Below are positions 1-12,600 of a stretch of 64,000 nt of DNA, in pieces. Source of the DNA: Klebsormidium nitens (lineage: Eukaryota > Streptophyta > Klebsormidiophyceae > Klebsormidiales > Klebsormidiaceae). The notes under the pieces are model-generated. The model saw nothing but the letters and a program-made list of their open reading frames with translations, ran no database searches and had not been told where the DNA came from. The first letter of the stretch is position 1, and each line of letters opens with the position of its first letter. The position numbers and the translations under genes are program-made. The stretch is from assembly GCA_000708835.1 (NCBI GenBank), contig DF237422.1:4176-68175 (forward strand), in the 5' to 3' direction.

Positions 1-430
1 CACTGAAGGATGATGGAAGAAAACACGGTTGTCATGGTGCGACAGTGAGGACCGACTGCAGCAGTGCGCGGTAGCGAGTAGCTGGGAGGTGAGTCACGTA
101 TGTTCTCAGTGATCCAGAACTCTTGTCGCATGATCACGTGTATCTAATCCGCTGGGTATGCTTTTATGGTGGGGATGGAAGGGGAGAAGATGGTCATGCC
201 TGCGGAAGTGAGAAACCCGACGCTTGCGGCAGCGCTGGCACGGCTCCAGCGGTGCGCAGTGGTGAGTAGCTGGGAGGTAAGTTGGATTTTTCTGTCGAAG
301 TCGTTTGTCAGATACCTTAGGTCCCGGTGATAGTCAGATTCGGGCTTGGTAGAAGCTAATGATGCAGAAGATGCAACGGGAAGAAGAAGTGAAAGGCGAG
401 AGTTTGTAGGAGGTGAGTCAAATGTGGCAG
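1..430 (+). repeat. Three related copies of the 3' edge of a TASH3 exon
   Basis: Three stretches end in a similar exon edge plus donor: 1-88 (LQQCAVASSWE then gtgag), about 190-276 (LQRCAVVSSWE then gtaag) and about 345-415 (degenerate, ending gggaggtgag). The first two stay in frame over the edge, so I cannot say which one is spliced to the exon at 822. The third has lost the reading frame. Confidence 0.6.
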
Positions 431-3400
431 CATCTATCCTATGTATTCGGTGCTCATTTCTGTATGGCCGCAGCCTGAGTGGATTTCGATGGCAAATTGG
501 AACGGACATATTCTCGTGGCAGCGGGGGTGTGGAAACTTACTCCGTTTTGATCATCGTGTCTTCAAAACAAGATCCTACTGTTAAGTTCGAACTTGCGCA
601 GGTACGTGCAGTGGCTGCGCAGGCGATCATCACCGTTGCCCGCCGCTCCGGCAAGCCTTACCGGCTCCTCTGATACGCTTTGCACTGTGAAGAATGCCCA
701 TCGGCCTGTACGTCAACGACATTTGCCTTTCATCGGACAAACAAAAGGTACTGTAGTCTGTACATTCCTACTCAAGACGAGCTAACTGCGGATCCTGATT
801 TTCAAGCGCTGGCTCTTGCAGGTACGTGTTGTGGCGGCTCAGGCGATCATCACCGTCGCCCTCCGCTCGGGCGAACCGTACCGGCTCCAGTGCTACGAGT
901 TCCTCACGTCACTCTTGCGCGGCGAGAAGCTGAAGCACAAGCTGCAAGAGCAACAGGGGGTGGCTAGTAGCGGGGAGGACGAGGGGGGGTCCGGGTCGGG
1001 GCTCGCGAACGTGGTCGCACCGATGCTACGGATGCTGGACGAGATCTACACGGCGCAGGACCAGTTTGTGCGGTGAGTAGGGGGACGGAATTTTGCGCAG
1101 AACATTTATTTTCAGGTTTCCTGAAAGTGCAATTGCATCAGATTTGCCGGTCAAATTTGTTTTGGGATATTGATAGGGGTCCGGATTGGGGCTCGCGAAC
1201 GTGGGCGCGCCGATGCTGCGGATGCTGGACGAGATCTACACGGCACAGGACCAGGTTTGTGCGGCAAGCGGTTCTTGCGCAGTACCGCTTAAATTTGAAT
1301 GTTTCTTAAGGGTAGAGTAGAGTGGAGGGCGGTAAATGTTGGAAAAGTTAAGCGACAAGGTCGGGTTCAAAAGAGGAGTGGACCGAGCTTCAATACACGG
1401 TCTCCTTCGCCTCTCTCTCTGCTGGAAGGGGGACCTTGCAATGTCCTAGTCGAAAAGACTTACTTAACCTTAACTCTAAACTTTAGCAAAGCTCTTAAAG
1501 GGATCTGCAGCAGCATGAAAATCCAAGGAACGGTGGACCGAACCCCAATTGTAGTCGTTCTACACCACGCACGACACCCTCCTTCGCCTGGAAGTCCTTC
1601 ATGTGCTTCGAAGGCATGTTCGAAGATTCTACCCGGAACCTTCTTATTGCAGTTGAATTCGGATTTTCGTTGTCATGCTTGCGGGGATCTCCGGCAACAC
1701 GAGGTTCCAAGGAAGAGTGGACCGAACCCCAACTCGAGTGGCTACACAACACGCACCGACGCCCTTCTTCGACTCGTCTCCCTCTCTGTTTCAAGTAACA
1801 CCTCCCACTCGGCACCAGCCTTAGAATACTGAAACCCTAAAATATCTGCCTACTTTTGCAGGGACCTTCGGCAACATGAGAACAGCAAAGAAGAGTGGAC
1901 CGAACCCCAACTCGAGTGGCTACACAACACGCACCGACGCCCTTCTTCGACTCGTCTGCCTCTCTGCTTCAAGTAACACCTCCCTCTCGGCACCAGCCTT
2001 GGAATACTGAAACCCTAAAATATCTGCCTAACTTTGCAGGGAACTTCGGCAACATGAGAACAGCAAAGAAGAGTGGACCGAACCCCAGCTCGAGTCGCTC
2101 TTTAACACGCACGACACCCTCCTTCGCCTCGTCTCCCTCTTCTGTTTCGTCCCCCGCTCCAAGTACCTTCCGCTCGGTCCAACGAGTGCTGACCTCATCG
2201 AACAATACAAGCTGGCGCACAACATTGTGACGACATCAACGCCGGTTACTCCGAACGATGCTGCGGTTACGACGGGCATCGCGAACTTGACGGTTAGCGG
2301 GCCGGGAATGTACATGGATATGCAGGTGAAAAGGAACTTCGATTTTCCTTCCGTTTGTGAAAGACTTATGTTGTGAGGTTCTGTAGGGTCTCCCGATTGA
2401 CGTAAAATTTCGATGAATGTTTTCGCATTTGACTCCACATGATGCTAAGGTTACGACGGGCATTGCGAACTTGACCGTTAGCGGGCCAGGAATGTACATG
2501 GATATGCAGGTGAGAAGAGTCGTGTTTGATGTGGACGTTCTTCGCATTCACAGGTCTATGGGATCTGACGACTGGCGGGTTTTTTCCCCCAAATCACAAG
2601 CTCGCTTCGGAGTGCTTTCAATCTGCCATGTATTTCTTATTGGGTGCACCTCTTGGTCTTCCCAAGAGTTGAAGCCGTCGCCTCAGGGATGTCTCGTCGT
2701 GTCGTTGTTATGATTGTGTGGGCAAACAAGATTGGCAGGTTTGCCACTTTTGAACGACGTTTTAACGAGGCCGGCTTCATTGCTGGTCAAGACAAAACGT
2801 AACTCGCTTGACCAGAGGTCTACCACGCCTGACCATTTTTCTGCTGCTCTTTCAAAGCCCGATGAGCGACATGTTTCAGTTCTTTACCAACAGCCTGCGT
2901 ATTCTCTTCGTATACGTGAGTCTCGGAGTTCTTTACTAATCAGCCTGCTAATCCCCTTTGCAGCCCTCCCCCGCTCCCGCCGAAAACGGGGGGCCGACCC
3001 CAGCCGACGACCCCTGGGCGGGGACCCCCCCGGGGATGGACCTGGTGAACGATTTTCTGGGGGGGGCGGTCCCCAAAGTCATCGGCAGTCTGGGCGACGA
3101 AAAGGGACCCCCCCCCGGAGAGCCGGACGCGCCAGTCAACTACGACGATCTATGGGCGAGCACAATGTTGGAGGAACAGGAGGAGGCGCGGGGGGGCGCG
3201 GTATCGGACTCGGACGATGACGCCTCGTCTGTGATCTCGTCCACTGTAAGTCTCGCGGTTCAAACTCCCGGGCCTTTCGCAAAAATGTCATATCTCGAAA
3301 AAGTGCAGAGTAAAGGCTGGCCGCGCCCTTTGGGCAAATAGCGTCCAGGTGCACAAGTGCTTGCGGCTCGGCGTCGGTCCCGTGAAAGACTGAAAGCAGG

Positions 3401-5306
3401 AGGTTGCATAAGTATAGAGTATCGAAAATGAGAGCTCCCCTCGCTCCGCAGTGAATTGTTCGTCCATACAAAGCAGTGGCGGCAGCGTTGAGCGCCAGGC
3501 AGCTTTTCAAGGTCCCAGACGTTCTTGCCGCTCGGCTTCCGCTCCCAAAGCCAGGAATGCGCTAATATTCGACACTAAGAAAGCTAGAGTTTCTCCTTGT
3601 TGCGCAGTCGGACGCCTCTTTTATGCAGATTAGCGACGGCGGTGTTGAGCGCCCGGGCAGCTTCAGTTTTCTACATTATCACCGCTCCAGTCTGTCTTCC
3701 CTGAGATACGAAAAGCAAAAACCCACCAGATTTCACAAAAGTACTAGAGAAAAGTCTGCTCACTTTGCAGTCAGACGCATCGTCCATGCAAACTAGCGGC
3801 GGCATCTTCGAGCGCCCCGGCAGCTTCAAGGTCCAGACATTCTCGCCACTCGGCTTCGCCTCGCCGTCTCGAGAAGGAGGCGCGTCCACCTCCTCCCCCT
3901 TCTCCGGTTCCATCACCAACGAGTCGCCACGTGTCTTCCGGCGCTCCCTTGACTGGTCCACGAGCGGTGAGAAGAATGTCATGGTGACGTTTCAAGCGGT
4001 CTGGTATGGATTGTTGCGTCTCGTAGTGCCGGGTTTCGCTTTCATCCTTTTCCAATCCTCCGGGTCCCTTTACCAAAGTCGCCACGTGTCTTCCGACGTC
4101 CCTTGACTGGTCTACCTGCGGTAAGAATTGTCACGAGACTGTCGCGGAGTGCGGGAAATTCTGAATTGGAGCGTTCAGTGTAGTTATCCACGTGTTTTTT
4201 CGACGATCCCCTGACTGGTCCACCAGCGGCAAGGATCGGAAGATTGTCTGGGTCTTGTAAACGGTATAGCTCCTGGTGGACTCGCCACGTCTCTTCCGAA
4301 GCTCTCTTTTATGGTCGACCAGTGGTGAGAGTCTGTCACGATAACGTCCCTCTGAATACGAGGAGTTTTCGGCTTCCAGAAACGCAGGACTCAATTCTTC
4401 AAAGAATCGGTACTCCTTTTAACCAAAAAGAACTACCACATTACGAAGATTGTCAATGCACTGCCAGTCTCACCGCTGTCCTACGTATTCCTTCGTGCAG
4501 CTTCGAGCCCCACCGCCGCCCGAGGCGGCAACGCTCACTTCGACAGCGTCTCAGCGTCCCAATCGCGGCCGAGCCACACGCGCGGCCTCAGCACGCTTTC
4601 CGAAGCTTCGGCGGGGGGGTCCGGGAAGACCGTGTTCGGTCAGAACGGGGAACCCCCTAGAATGGGCAAGGCGATCTACGACTTTGAGGCGGGTGGCGCG
4701 GATGAAGTGGACCTGAAAGTGGGTGACGTTGTGCAGATTCAGTACGAAGTGGAGGGCTGGTACCATGTAAGACGTAACCCCAACCCTAACCCTAACCCTA
4801 ACCCTAACCCTAACCCCAATTCTAACCCTAAGCCTAAGCCTAAGCCTACCCCTGACCGTAAACTTACCTCAATCTGAACTTTAATCTCGACTTTGTCTTG
4901 ACCGTGAAGAACATTAGCCTGAGTCTTAACTGTAAAGCTCAGACTTTGAAACCCTACGGATGTGGTTGCATATAAGCCAGGTGTCTTGCATCTCAGGTCG
5001 GGCAAGCTTCAAGTTTCTGCTCTCCTTTAGTGGGTCCTTAATGGAAGAACTGATTCCTGATCTCTACAGGACTCTGAAGGATCAGTTTCTATGGGGCGAG
5101 GCCGATCAGGCTCTGTGGTGCACTTTGACTCCCCTTAGATCCTCAACTTAAATCTTGGAGATGTAGGCAGATCAGTTGGAATATTTTCCTCACATTTTCG
5201 ATTTGCTGAACGTTTGGGACTGCCTTGACTGCAGGTGACGAAAGTTGACGCCTATGGACGACCGTCAGGATTGGCTCCAGTCCTATACATCGAAGTTTCA
5301 CAATGA
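1..5306 (+). CDS. TASH3: TASH3-like TPLATE/TSET complex subunit with C-terminal SH3 domain (5' end outside window)
   Basis: Exons that join in frame: one ending at 276 (or its copy ending at 88), then 822-1072, 2040-2325, 2964-3245, 3771-3966, 4501-4766 and 5235-5306 (stop). From 822 they give 450 residues. The exon pair around 276/822 reads RCAVVSSWE then VRVVAAQAIITVALRSGEPY. The next exon contains SKYLPLGPTSADLI. An acidic, Ser-rich linker with a YDDLWA motif follows. The last two exons form an SH3 domain: KAIYDFEAGG, then GWYH, then a second exon with GLAPVLYIEV. These blocks and their order match what I recall of Arabidopsis AT2G07360 (TASH3), which acts in clathrin-mediated endocytosis at the plasma membrane. 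The SH3 domain is split by the intron holding the telomere-like tract. The gene is convergent with the TTLL gene downstream. The family call is firm; the start lies outside the window. Confidence 0.85.
600..1270 (+). repeat. Echoes of TASH3 exon 822-1072 on both sides
   Basis: At 600-675 there is a copy of the acceptor and 5' part of the exon (VRAVAAQAIITVARRSGKPY), soon followed by a stop. At about 1172-1268 there is a copy of the 3' part and donor region (LRMLDEIYTAQDQ) with an extra base near its end. The 5' part is copied upstream and the 3' part downstream. Confidence 0.8.
1345..2510 (+). repeat. Four upstream and one downstream echo of TASH3 exon 2040-2325
   Basis: Degenerate copies of the exon's 5' edge lie at about 1350-1420, 1505-1580, 1685-1795 and 1865-1975. 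They are recognisable by the shared gagtggaccgaaccccaact-type block. The true exon follows at 2040, so spacing is near 175 bp. The nearest copy is almost identical to the true exon for about 60 nt. A copy of the 3' edge (TTGIANLTVSGPGMYMDMQ plus donor) lies at 2440-2508, downstream. The true exon was chosen because only it reads through in frame into the next exon. Confidence 0.85.
3440..3675 (+). repeat. Two 5'-edge echoes of TASH3 exon 3771-3966
   Basis: Copies at about 3447-3540 and 3606-3668 match the start of the exon (SDASSMQTSGGIFERPGSF) at the DNA level, including the gcagtc acceptor. They carry substitutions and small indels. Spacing to the true exon is about 160 bp. Confidence 0.8.
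4075..4335 (+). repeat. Three 3'-edge echoes of TASH3 exon 3771-3966
   Basis: Copies at about 4080-4127, 4188-4237 and 4275-4328 repeat the exon end (cgccacgtgtcttccg...gactggtccac...gcggt). Each retains or slightly alters the GT donor. All lie downstream of the true exon. Confidence 0.8.
4773..4860 (+). repeat. Interstitial telomere-like CCCTAA tract
   Basis: Roughly seven exact CCCTAA hexamers in a row run into degenerate CCCAAT, TCTAAC and AAGCCT variants. The tract sits seven bases after the donor of the exon ending at 4766, inside the last intron of the TASH3-like gene. The unit is TTAGGG on the other strand, not the heptamer TTTAGGG usual in land plants. Confidence 0.9.
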
Positions 5307-6643
5307 CTTTGGAAAACCTTGACTGTTTCCTAGCAAGTTCAGCTCCGACATCTAGGGTAGCCCCTAGCTTCCTTAGCTCCTGTGGATACCAGCTTGTGTG
5401 TTGACGAATCCGTTTCCAGCAATTAGACGTTCAGGGTTTGCCAACAGCCTCACCAATGGTTTTGTAAGACAAGTCTAACCAAAGGATGTGCATTCTTCTT
5501 GGCATAAACAGAGCAGATATTGCAAACGGTAGCATTCAGTGGTTGGTGCATGGACAGGCTGGGAAGCATGCTTGCAGCAGTGGGTTTGACCAAATGTCTT
5601 TCAATGTGTCTGAGTCAATTGCCAGCATATCATTGCTGTCATGATGAAGTACGTGGCAGGGTTTGACCTTCCGTAATTGGCATGTGAAATGCGACCCTGC
5701 CGCTGCATTGCTGTATATCGTTGCCAACCGTCGTGGCGCCACAACCATCATGGCATCTGGTCTCTCACAGCCTCTGACCTTTTGATATCTTAACGTTGAA
5801 GATATATTGCCCAAGCTTGACTGGTATACGGTTCGGATCCAACCCGTGGGTTGGCTACAGCCTCTGACGGTACACGTCAAGAAACTTGCCAAGTTAAGCT
5901 CCAAGTGCGCACTATATGATAGTGCCATGATGAGCCCGCGCTGTCAAGAGGGTTGTGCGGCCCCGCGCGGCGGCGCCGCGCCTTTGCCAAGCACTGCACA
6001 ATTTGGCAAGTATAGTGCAATAAGTTCCGGATTAGTTCAGTTAAGTTCCGTCGGAAGTTCAGCTAGATCAACATGAACATGTATCCTGACCGTCGGCAGG
6101 CAAACATGCCACGTGATATGCTCCTAGTGCATGCTCTGTTTGCAGCGCCCACGTGCCATGCAGCTGAGATCATTATTGGATGCATATTACAAACAAGTCA
6201 CGAGTGGACTTCAATCAACGTCAGGATGTGCACCGTCACGCTCGCGCGGTCTTCACGTCAGATTGGGATCGGTCACTGAATGATATGATCACTGCTCCCA
6301 TGCGCAATCGAACTTTATTGGAACCCAGGTCAACATTGAGCCGCTGCCAGTCGATCACGCATGACATGACAGCTTCCTCAGTATATGACTCAGACGAGCC
6401 TCCCACGGGATACGCGCCATGTGCCAGCACGCCCAACTGGCATGTGTGGAGTACGTACAGATTGACAAATTGAGAGATTGGTGCCGCGCGCGCCCATGCA
6501 GACGATTGTTTACAGGCACTGAGTAGTGAAGTAACGTGTGTAGAATAGATGAAATCAATTTGATTGCACAGGTCATTCAGAGACTACCAGCATCGCTCAG
6601 TGCCAGTCGGCCAGACGTACGGTGACTTCCGTTCTATAGACGA
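5307..6643. other. Intergenic, between convergent TASH3 and TTLL 3' ends
   Basis: No supported gene. It presumably holds both 3' UTRs. A GC-rich palindromic stretch lies at about 5955-5987, followed by a short imperfect inverted repeat (tgccaa / ttggca). I see no conserved protein or RNA gene. Confidence 0.6.
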
Positions 6644-9600
6644 CTAATTTGACAACGACAACGAATGTCGTCGCACGTTGGACGCGGCAAGCGGCGCCCC
6701 AAGCTTCAGCCCTTTGGCTATCAACGCCACCTTATTCGCGACCCCGACCACTTCTTCCCCGGACTCAACGCCCACCGTCGGATGCACCCGGTGGTTTGCC
6801 CCGGTCACTTTTCTCGAGCTCCTCCGGCGACCCTGCGGCGCCCACTCTAGTTGCGAGGTCGCCCCTTCGGACTTTCGGTGCACGCGCGCGCTCGCGGCCG
6901 CGGCCGCGAGCAGCTGCGACAGCGACGGCTGACACGCGTCGCTCAGCTTGCAGCTGCTGACCTCCCCCTCGGGCACGTGCCGCAGCGCGGGCAGGGAAAG
7001 CCGCCCGGGTTTTCCGGGCCTGCTGACGACACTGCTGGACGCGCTTCGTTCGCTCTCCCGCGACTCCGGTCGACCTTCCGGTCCCCGTTCCGCTCTCCAT
7101 TCCGGTCTCTGCTCGCGCACCACCTTTTTGCTGAACAGAGCCATCCAGCTGCTGACCTCAGCCTCCCGCGGACTGACCGTGTTGCTGACGTCACTCCTCC
7201 GCGCGAACCGTTCCGCCGCGGCCGTGGCTGGCCCCTGCGCCTCCAACCAGTCTTTAAGCGCCACGTGGCTTCCATCAGTGTCGGCCGCAACGGATTCCGG
7301 CGGAGCGCCCACATCGATTGCCGAGAACCGGAACACCGGTCGGTCCAGTCTCGGGTCCGGTTTCCTGACGATCCCCCGCGGTTTGAGCAGCTTTTTGAGC
7401 TGCTCGACCGTTTTCCGCACCGGTTTTGACGCTCGCTCTAGTTCCTCCTGCTCCTGCTGCCGCCGCTCTTCCGAGACTTGCGCGATGCGCTTGCGCACTT
7501 TGATTTCCTGGTGCTCTGCAGGAATGGTGAGTGGGTTTTAGCGGGACGTGCTATGCGCGAGCGGCTATTGAGGCGCAGAATGTGCGCGCACAGCGTGCGA
7601 GCTTCGCATTAGCTGAGTCCATTATACGAACTCATCTTTCCGTCTCGATTGATCCGCCAGGAAGCGGAAGTAGCGGGCGCGCTTTCTCACAGCAGAAACA
7701 TTGAAGTTGCGGCATTTGCTTCGAACGAATGGTCCAATTACGGGATCCCAGAAAACAGACACCGTAAACAGGAGCAATCTCGAGACTAAGAATCCTCAGG
7801 TCAATACAACGGTTTGCCTTTCTTGACGCTTCCTTAAAGATTCTGTGGCGCAGAATGTGTCGCTGAAGTTTGAAAGCAGCGGTGGCAAACTCACACTGAT
7901 TGCAGATTATTTGAGCGAACGATTGCCCACCTTGGAAAACGGCCTGCGCCGCCTGTTGCAACCTTTCGTACTTGGCAGCCATTGCCGGGTCGCTCGAGGG
8001 CAGTATGCGCTCATACAGCACCTGAAAGTGCGCCACGAACAGACTAATAATTTGTCCAACAACTTCGTTGCGTCAGCAATACTGACACTTGGTCAGGAAA
8101 GGCTCCAAAATGCAGAGCGGAAGGGAACACTCCAGTGAAGCCTAATGTAACTAGCCGTGAATGACGAACTCGTTGAGAGAAGCAAATTTCGATTCGATTT
8201 TCAACAAGACCCGACACGAGTTACAGGGTCTGATTGGAGACCGGAAGCCCTACGAATTTTCTTACTAAGAGCGCTCTGGCATCACATCGATGATTCGATT
8301 TCGACCAATCGCCGGGTGACTCTCTCGAAAGATCATTCTGATTGGAACAAGTAGAACCAGCGTCTATGGTTGATTTGAGTTGACCTCCTATTTTGACATC
8401 TCCCCAGCAACTCACCATCGTCTTGTCTTCGAAAGCTCGCCTCGACTCCAGCAACGCCTCTAGTTCTTTCCGCCGTGTTGCGGCGCCGTCCGCTGACGGC
8501 TCCGCTTCAACGTCGCTAACCGACCCCAAACCCATTTTCTCAACGAAACCTCCTGACACCGACTTGGCCGCTTCCGGTTCCGCCTCACCAGTTCCGCTGC
8601 TTTCCTCGACAGAGACGGAATGCTCTTCCGTTGCGCCCACTTCAGAGACTGAACTTCGGTCAACCCGATTTGACTCCTTGCTAGACGACTCACAAATTTG
8701 ATTAAACCTCTCGACACCCTGCTTAACCGACTTCAAACCAGACTCGGAACCCGACGGCAACCCATTTCCGCCCGCGTTCCGCTCCTTGGCTGACTCCAGC
8801 GGATTCCGTCCGCCGCCTCTTCCGCCGGGATCCTTAGGCCCTGTTGCCGCAGGTTGGTTCTCTTTTGCGCTGCTTCGTCTGCGGCTGTAGAGCCGTGACA
8901 AGGCCCCCGATTTCTCCCCTTCTTGGTACTTCTGGATTTGGCGATGATCTAGGTTAACGAGGTTGAGGGTTTCGAGGATGAGGGATTCTTTGATGCGGAG
9001 GTCGAGCGGGGTGTCGGTGGTAAAAGACGGGGAGTGGTTCACCTGATCAGGAAAAGCCGTAGAAACGTGTGAGGTCTTGAACAATTGATCAATAACTCGA
9101 CTGAGGATTACCGAATCTACGATGGCACATCTTGGAGAAAGTCCTTTTTTTTTAGACCCAAGGTTTCCTCCGGGGAACTGTTCCAAGTTCATAAACGCAA
9201 AGGGAAAGTTTGGCGAATTGCGGGAAATTGACAGTGTAAGCAGAACCAGAAAAAGTCCTCAATTTTCTCTTTACTACCAATCAAATAATCCAGAGGATCC
9301 TATTTTGACTCTCTTGTGAATCGTATCCTCCCGGTAGTCTGACGCCCAACAGGAACCGCTTGAAAGAGTTCTGCGCAAAGTCTGCTAACCGCAGGCACTT
9401 CAACCCATGTCAGAGCGCCACGTGGCGCACCTCGAGCAGCCAGGGCTTGCATTTGTGGTCCAGGATGACGTCAAGTCCGAGCAGCTCGAAGCACGAGAAG
9501 GGGTCGCGGCCGTCGGGGATGCACGTGCGGTAGTTGTGCGCGAGCAGCGGCTGGATGGAGATCAGGGTTTTGCACGTGACGTCCTGCACACGTCAGCAAC

Positions 9601-12600
9601 GGCTCGGTTTAGGGTTTGAATCTCTGGATTGTGGAATCAACAGAAGCCACAATTCCGTCGGGGATGCACGTGCGGTAGTTGTGCGCGAGCAGCGGCTGGA
9701 TGGAGATCAGGGTCTTGCACGTGACGTCCTGCACACGTCAGCGAAGGCGGGTGCTAAAAAGTCCCTGCCTTTGGATTCAGTGGAGGTTCATACTTTCATT
9801 GACAATCTGCCGACTTTGAAGACGTCTTGTTCTGTAAAGTCGAACGGACGCTCAAGGGTATCCCTCAGACATTCCTCTGAGAAAAAGACGTCACTATCAG
9901 TGGGCTACACAACTTTTGAACCTTAAAGAATTCAGCTAAGCTTCAAAGTACATGAAGGAGTAAGCGGTAAGCAACAAGCTCCTGAAAGTATCTAAGATGA
10001 ATTTTCCTAATTCCCTGATAAAGCCGTACAAATATTCGATGAGACATAGCTTCTGCAATAGTTCCCTTTCGAGTACAGTTGCCACGCGTCAAGTGGGCTT
10101 ACCGCAATCTGCTCCCATAGTTTATCGACGTCGTGGCCCTTTTTCCGAAGCGCCACCAGCATCGCCGTCAAGCTCCTGCAATGCATGAAGTCATGCTGAC
10201 CTCATTATCAAACAGAAACCGAAGCACACCTGCCCGCAAACCCAGCGTTGCACGTAAGCAGCTGGGTTTCTAGAGATCTTTGTACTAGACGTTGGCAAGC
10301 CGATGTGCGCTTTATGCGTTTCTGATTCGACTCCGCAAAGAATGCCCAGGAGATTCCACAAGACTTTTCAAAAGAGTGTTCCTATCCTTACCCCAGATCA
10401 ACGACGACGTACAAAAATATTTTGCTGCTTACGCCGGCAAGTTTTGAGCCGGTGGTTGAGTCAAAGGTTTCAAGGTTTTCAAGAAACCCTTACCACTTGC
10501 TGCCCTCGTCGGCCGCGGCCGCGTCTTTGTTGAACGCAAACTTGTCGTTCCGCTTGTTCACCGCGTAGTTGGTCAGATGCATGCAAGCCTGGGCCTGGGG
10601 TACCAGCAAGATAGTCTCAGCCGAATGACCATCATTCAGCTAAGTATTTCTCGTTCTCTCCGGTACAAAGTGGATAAAAGTCACTCATTACCGATTTTCT
10701 TTGGATGAATCTGCATTGTAGAAAAGCGCCCCAGATTTCTCGCTGCTATGTGAAGCAAGCCATCGCATTGGCTCGAATACGCTTTCCGTAAGGTCGGACT
10801 GCGGTTGCATCCTTCGATAAGAGCCCATCTCACGGGTTGCTGGCGTTTTTTCAGCATCACTTGAAAAGAGACTGGCCAGCTAAGTGCTCAACGGCCAAGC
10901 CCGCACGACGCAAGTGAATCATGTGCCAGCTCCGTTGGATAGTGCGCCTTAATCCTGCCACGTCAGCAACATCGCTTTGACTGGAAGTGGGCTCTTACCA
11001 GATTGCTCCTCTGCGGGGCGACGTACTTCTCGGTGCAGAAGCGGGCCAGCCCCTCCTTGTACAGAAAGACCCGCAGAGGATCGCACGAGAGCACGAGCAC
11101 GTAGATCCGCAGGTCGAACTTGAAGTCGTTCACCAACATGGGCTGCGGAAAAGGACCACGTGAAGCGATTTCAGAAGCGTTGATTCCGTCCTTGTCTTCT
11201 GCTATGATCATACCCCGAAATGGTCAAGATGGTTCGATGGCTCTTGCCGTTTCCCTAGTCTTCTGCCTTCTGCCTCTTGCGAAGCGATTAGATGCTCGTC
11301 GCAGCTTTGATCCTGTGAGCGCGCCAGAACCCTTGCGAATGTTTGAATCAATCCCTCGATCAAAACATACATCGCCAACATTGGGGAGATACTCCTGCGC
11401 GACGAGCGCCACAGTTGACAGGTTGCGAAGCGCTTGTGACCCTCCGGCACATTTTTCACAGCTCGCCAGGTTTCTTGCAACTCGAAACGCCTCATCCGTA
11501 AAGCCGAAAGCCCCTTGCTCACCTTGGAAAGATACTTTTGCGCGACAAGCGCCTCCGTTGGGAGGTTTCGTAGCGCCTCGTAAACCCCGGCCTCGTTTTG
11601 GACGAGCGCGATGCCGCGGCCCTGGCAGCCCGTGTCGGGCTTGAGGATGAACGTCTTAACCGACTTCTTCGTGAACTGGGTTAGGAACTCGGGGAGTCTG
11701 CAGGAAAAATTTTCTTAAAACGATGAGGGTAATGCATGTAAAGGCTGTCTTATGCGGGGAAGCTGGATTGGGCTTGAAAGACAAACTCTTAGCCGGTTTT
11801 CGTGAAGTGGGTTAGAAGGTAAGGCAGTCTGCGCCGAAGGTGTTTTAATGGTAGCTACTCTTGTGCCAGGATTACGTCACAGGGTTGAGATGGGGATTCG
11901 AATTTGAGGACGACTACCTATAGCGAACTCTCCGTAGAGAGTGGATATAAAAGCTGAGCAGCCTGCGGCAAAACATAGAGCAGAGTATTCCAAAATACTG
12001 ACCCAGGCGCATTGGTTGATGCGCGAGTATTGCACGCGGCCGCTTTGAGACACGAAGCCGGCTCCTTGAAAAGCCGAATGCATTCGATCATTCGTTTGTT
12101 GGACACTTACTCGATGGGCAGCACGAAGCTCTTGGGCATGAAGTTGTACTCGTTGGAGGCTAGCTTTTTCAGTTTGTATAGTTTTTATTTACTTCTAATA
12201 GGGAAAGCCCAAATGCAGCTATGAACGCGACCGCTTTCTTGAGCAAAGCAGACCGTCTCTTAAAAGGCCCACACTCGACCCCCTTTGCCAGCGTTGATAA
12301 CTTACTCAATCGGCAGCACGAAGATCTTGGGCATAAAGATGTCCTCGTTCCATGCGAGCTTCTTCTTTTTGCACAATTTGAATTGTGTACTTATGATAGG
12401 GGGTGCCCGAGTGCAGCTATGAACGTGACCGCTTTCTTAAGCCAAGCAGACCGTCTCTCAAAATGGCCACACTCTTCCCTCGTTAACTCACTCGATGGGT
12501 AGGACGAAGCTCTTGGGCATAAAGTTGTACTCGTTGGGCGCGAGCTTCTTCATGGCCGCAAAGTTGCGCGAGAGTGCCTTCTTGCGGCAGACCTCGAGCA

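Noticed and set aside
4773-4860. A chromosome end
   Set aside because: Only about seven exact units, with gene exons that join in frame on both sides.
6851-7541. Plus-strand open frames across the TTLL last exon
   Set aside because: They are shadows of the GC-rich minus-strand exon, whose frame continues through matching splice phases into the TTLL domain exons.
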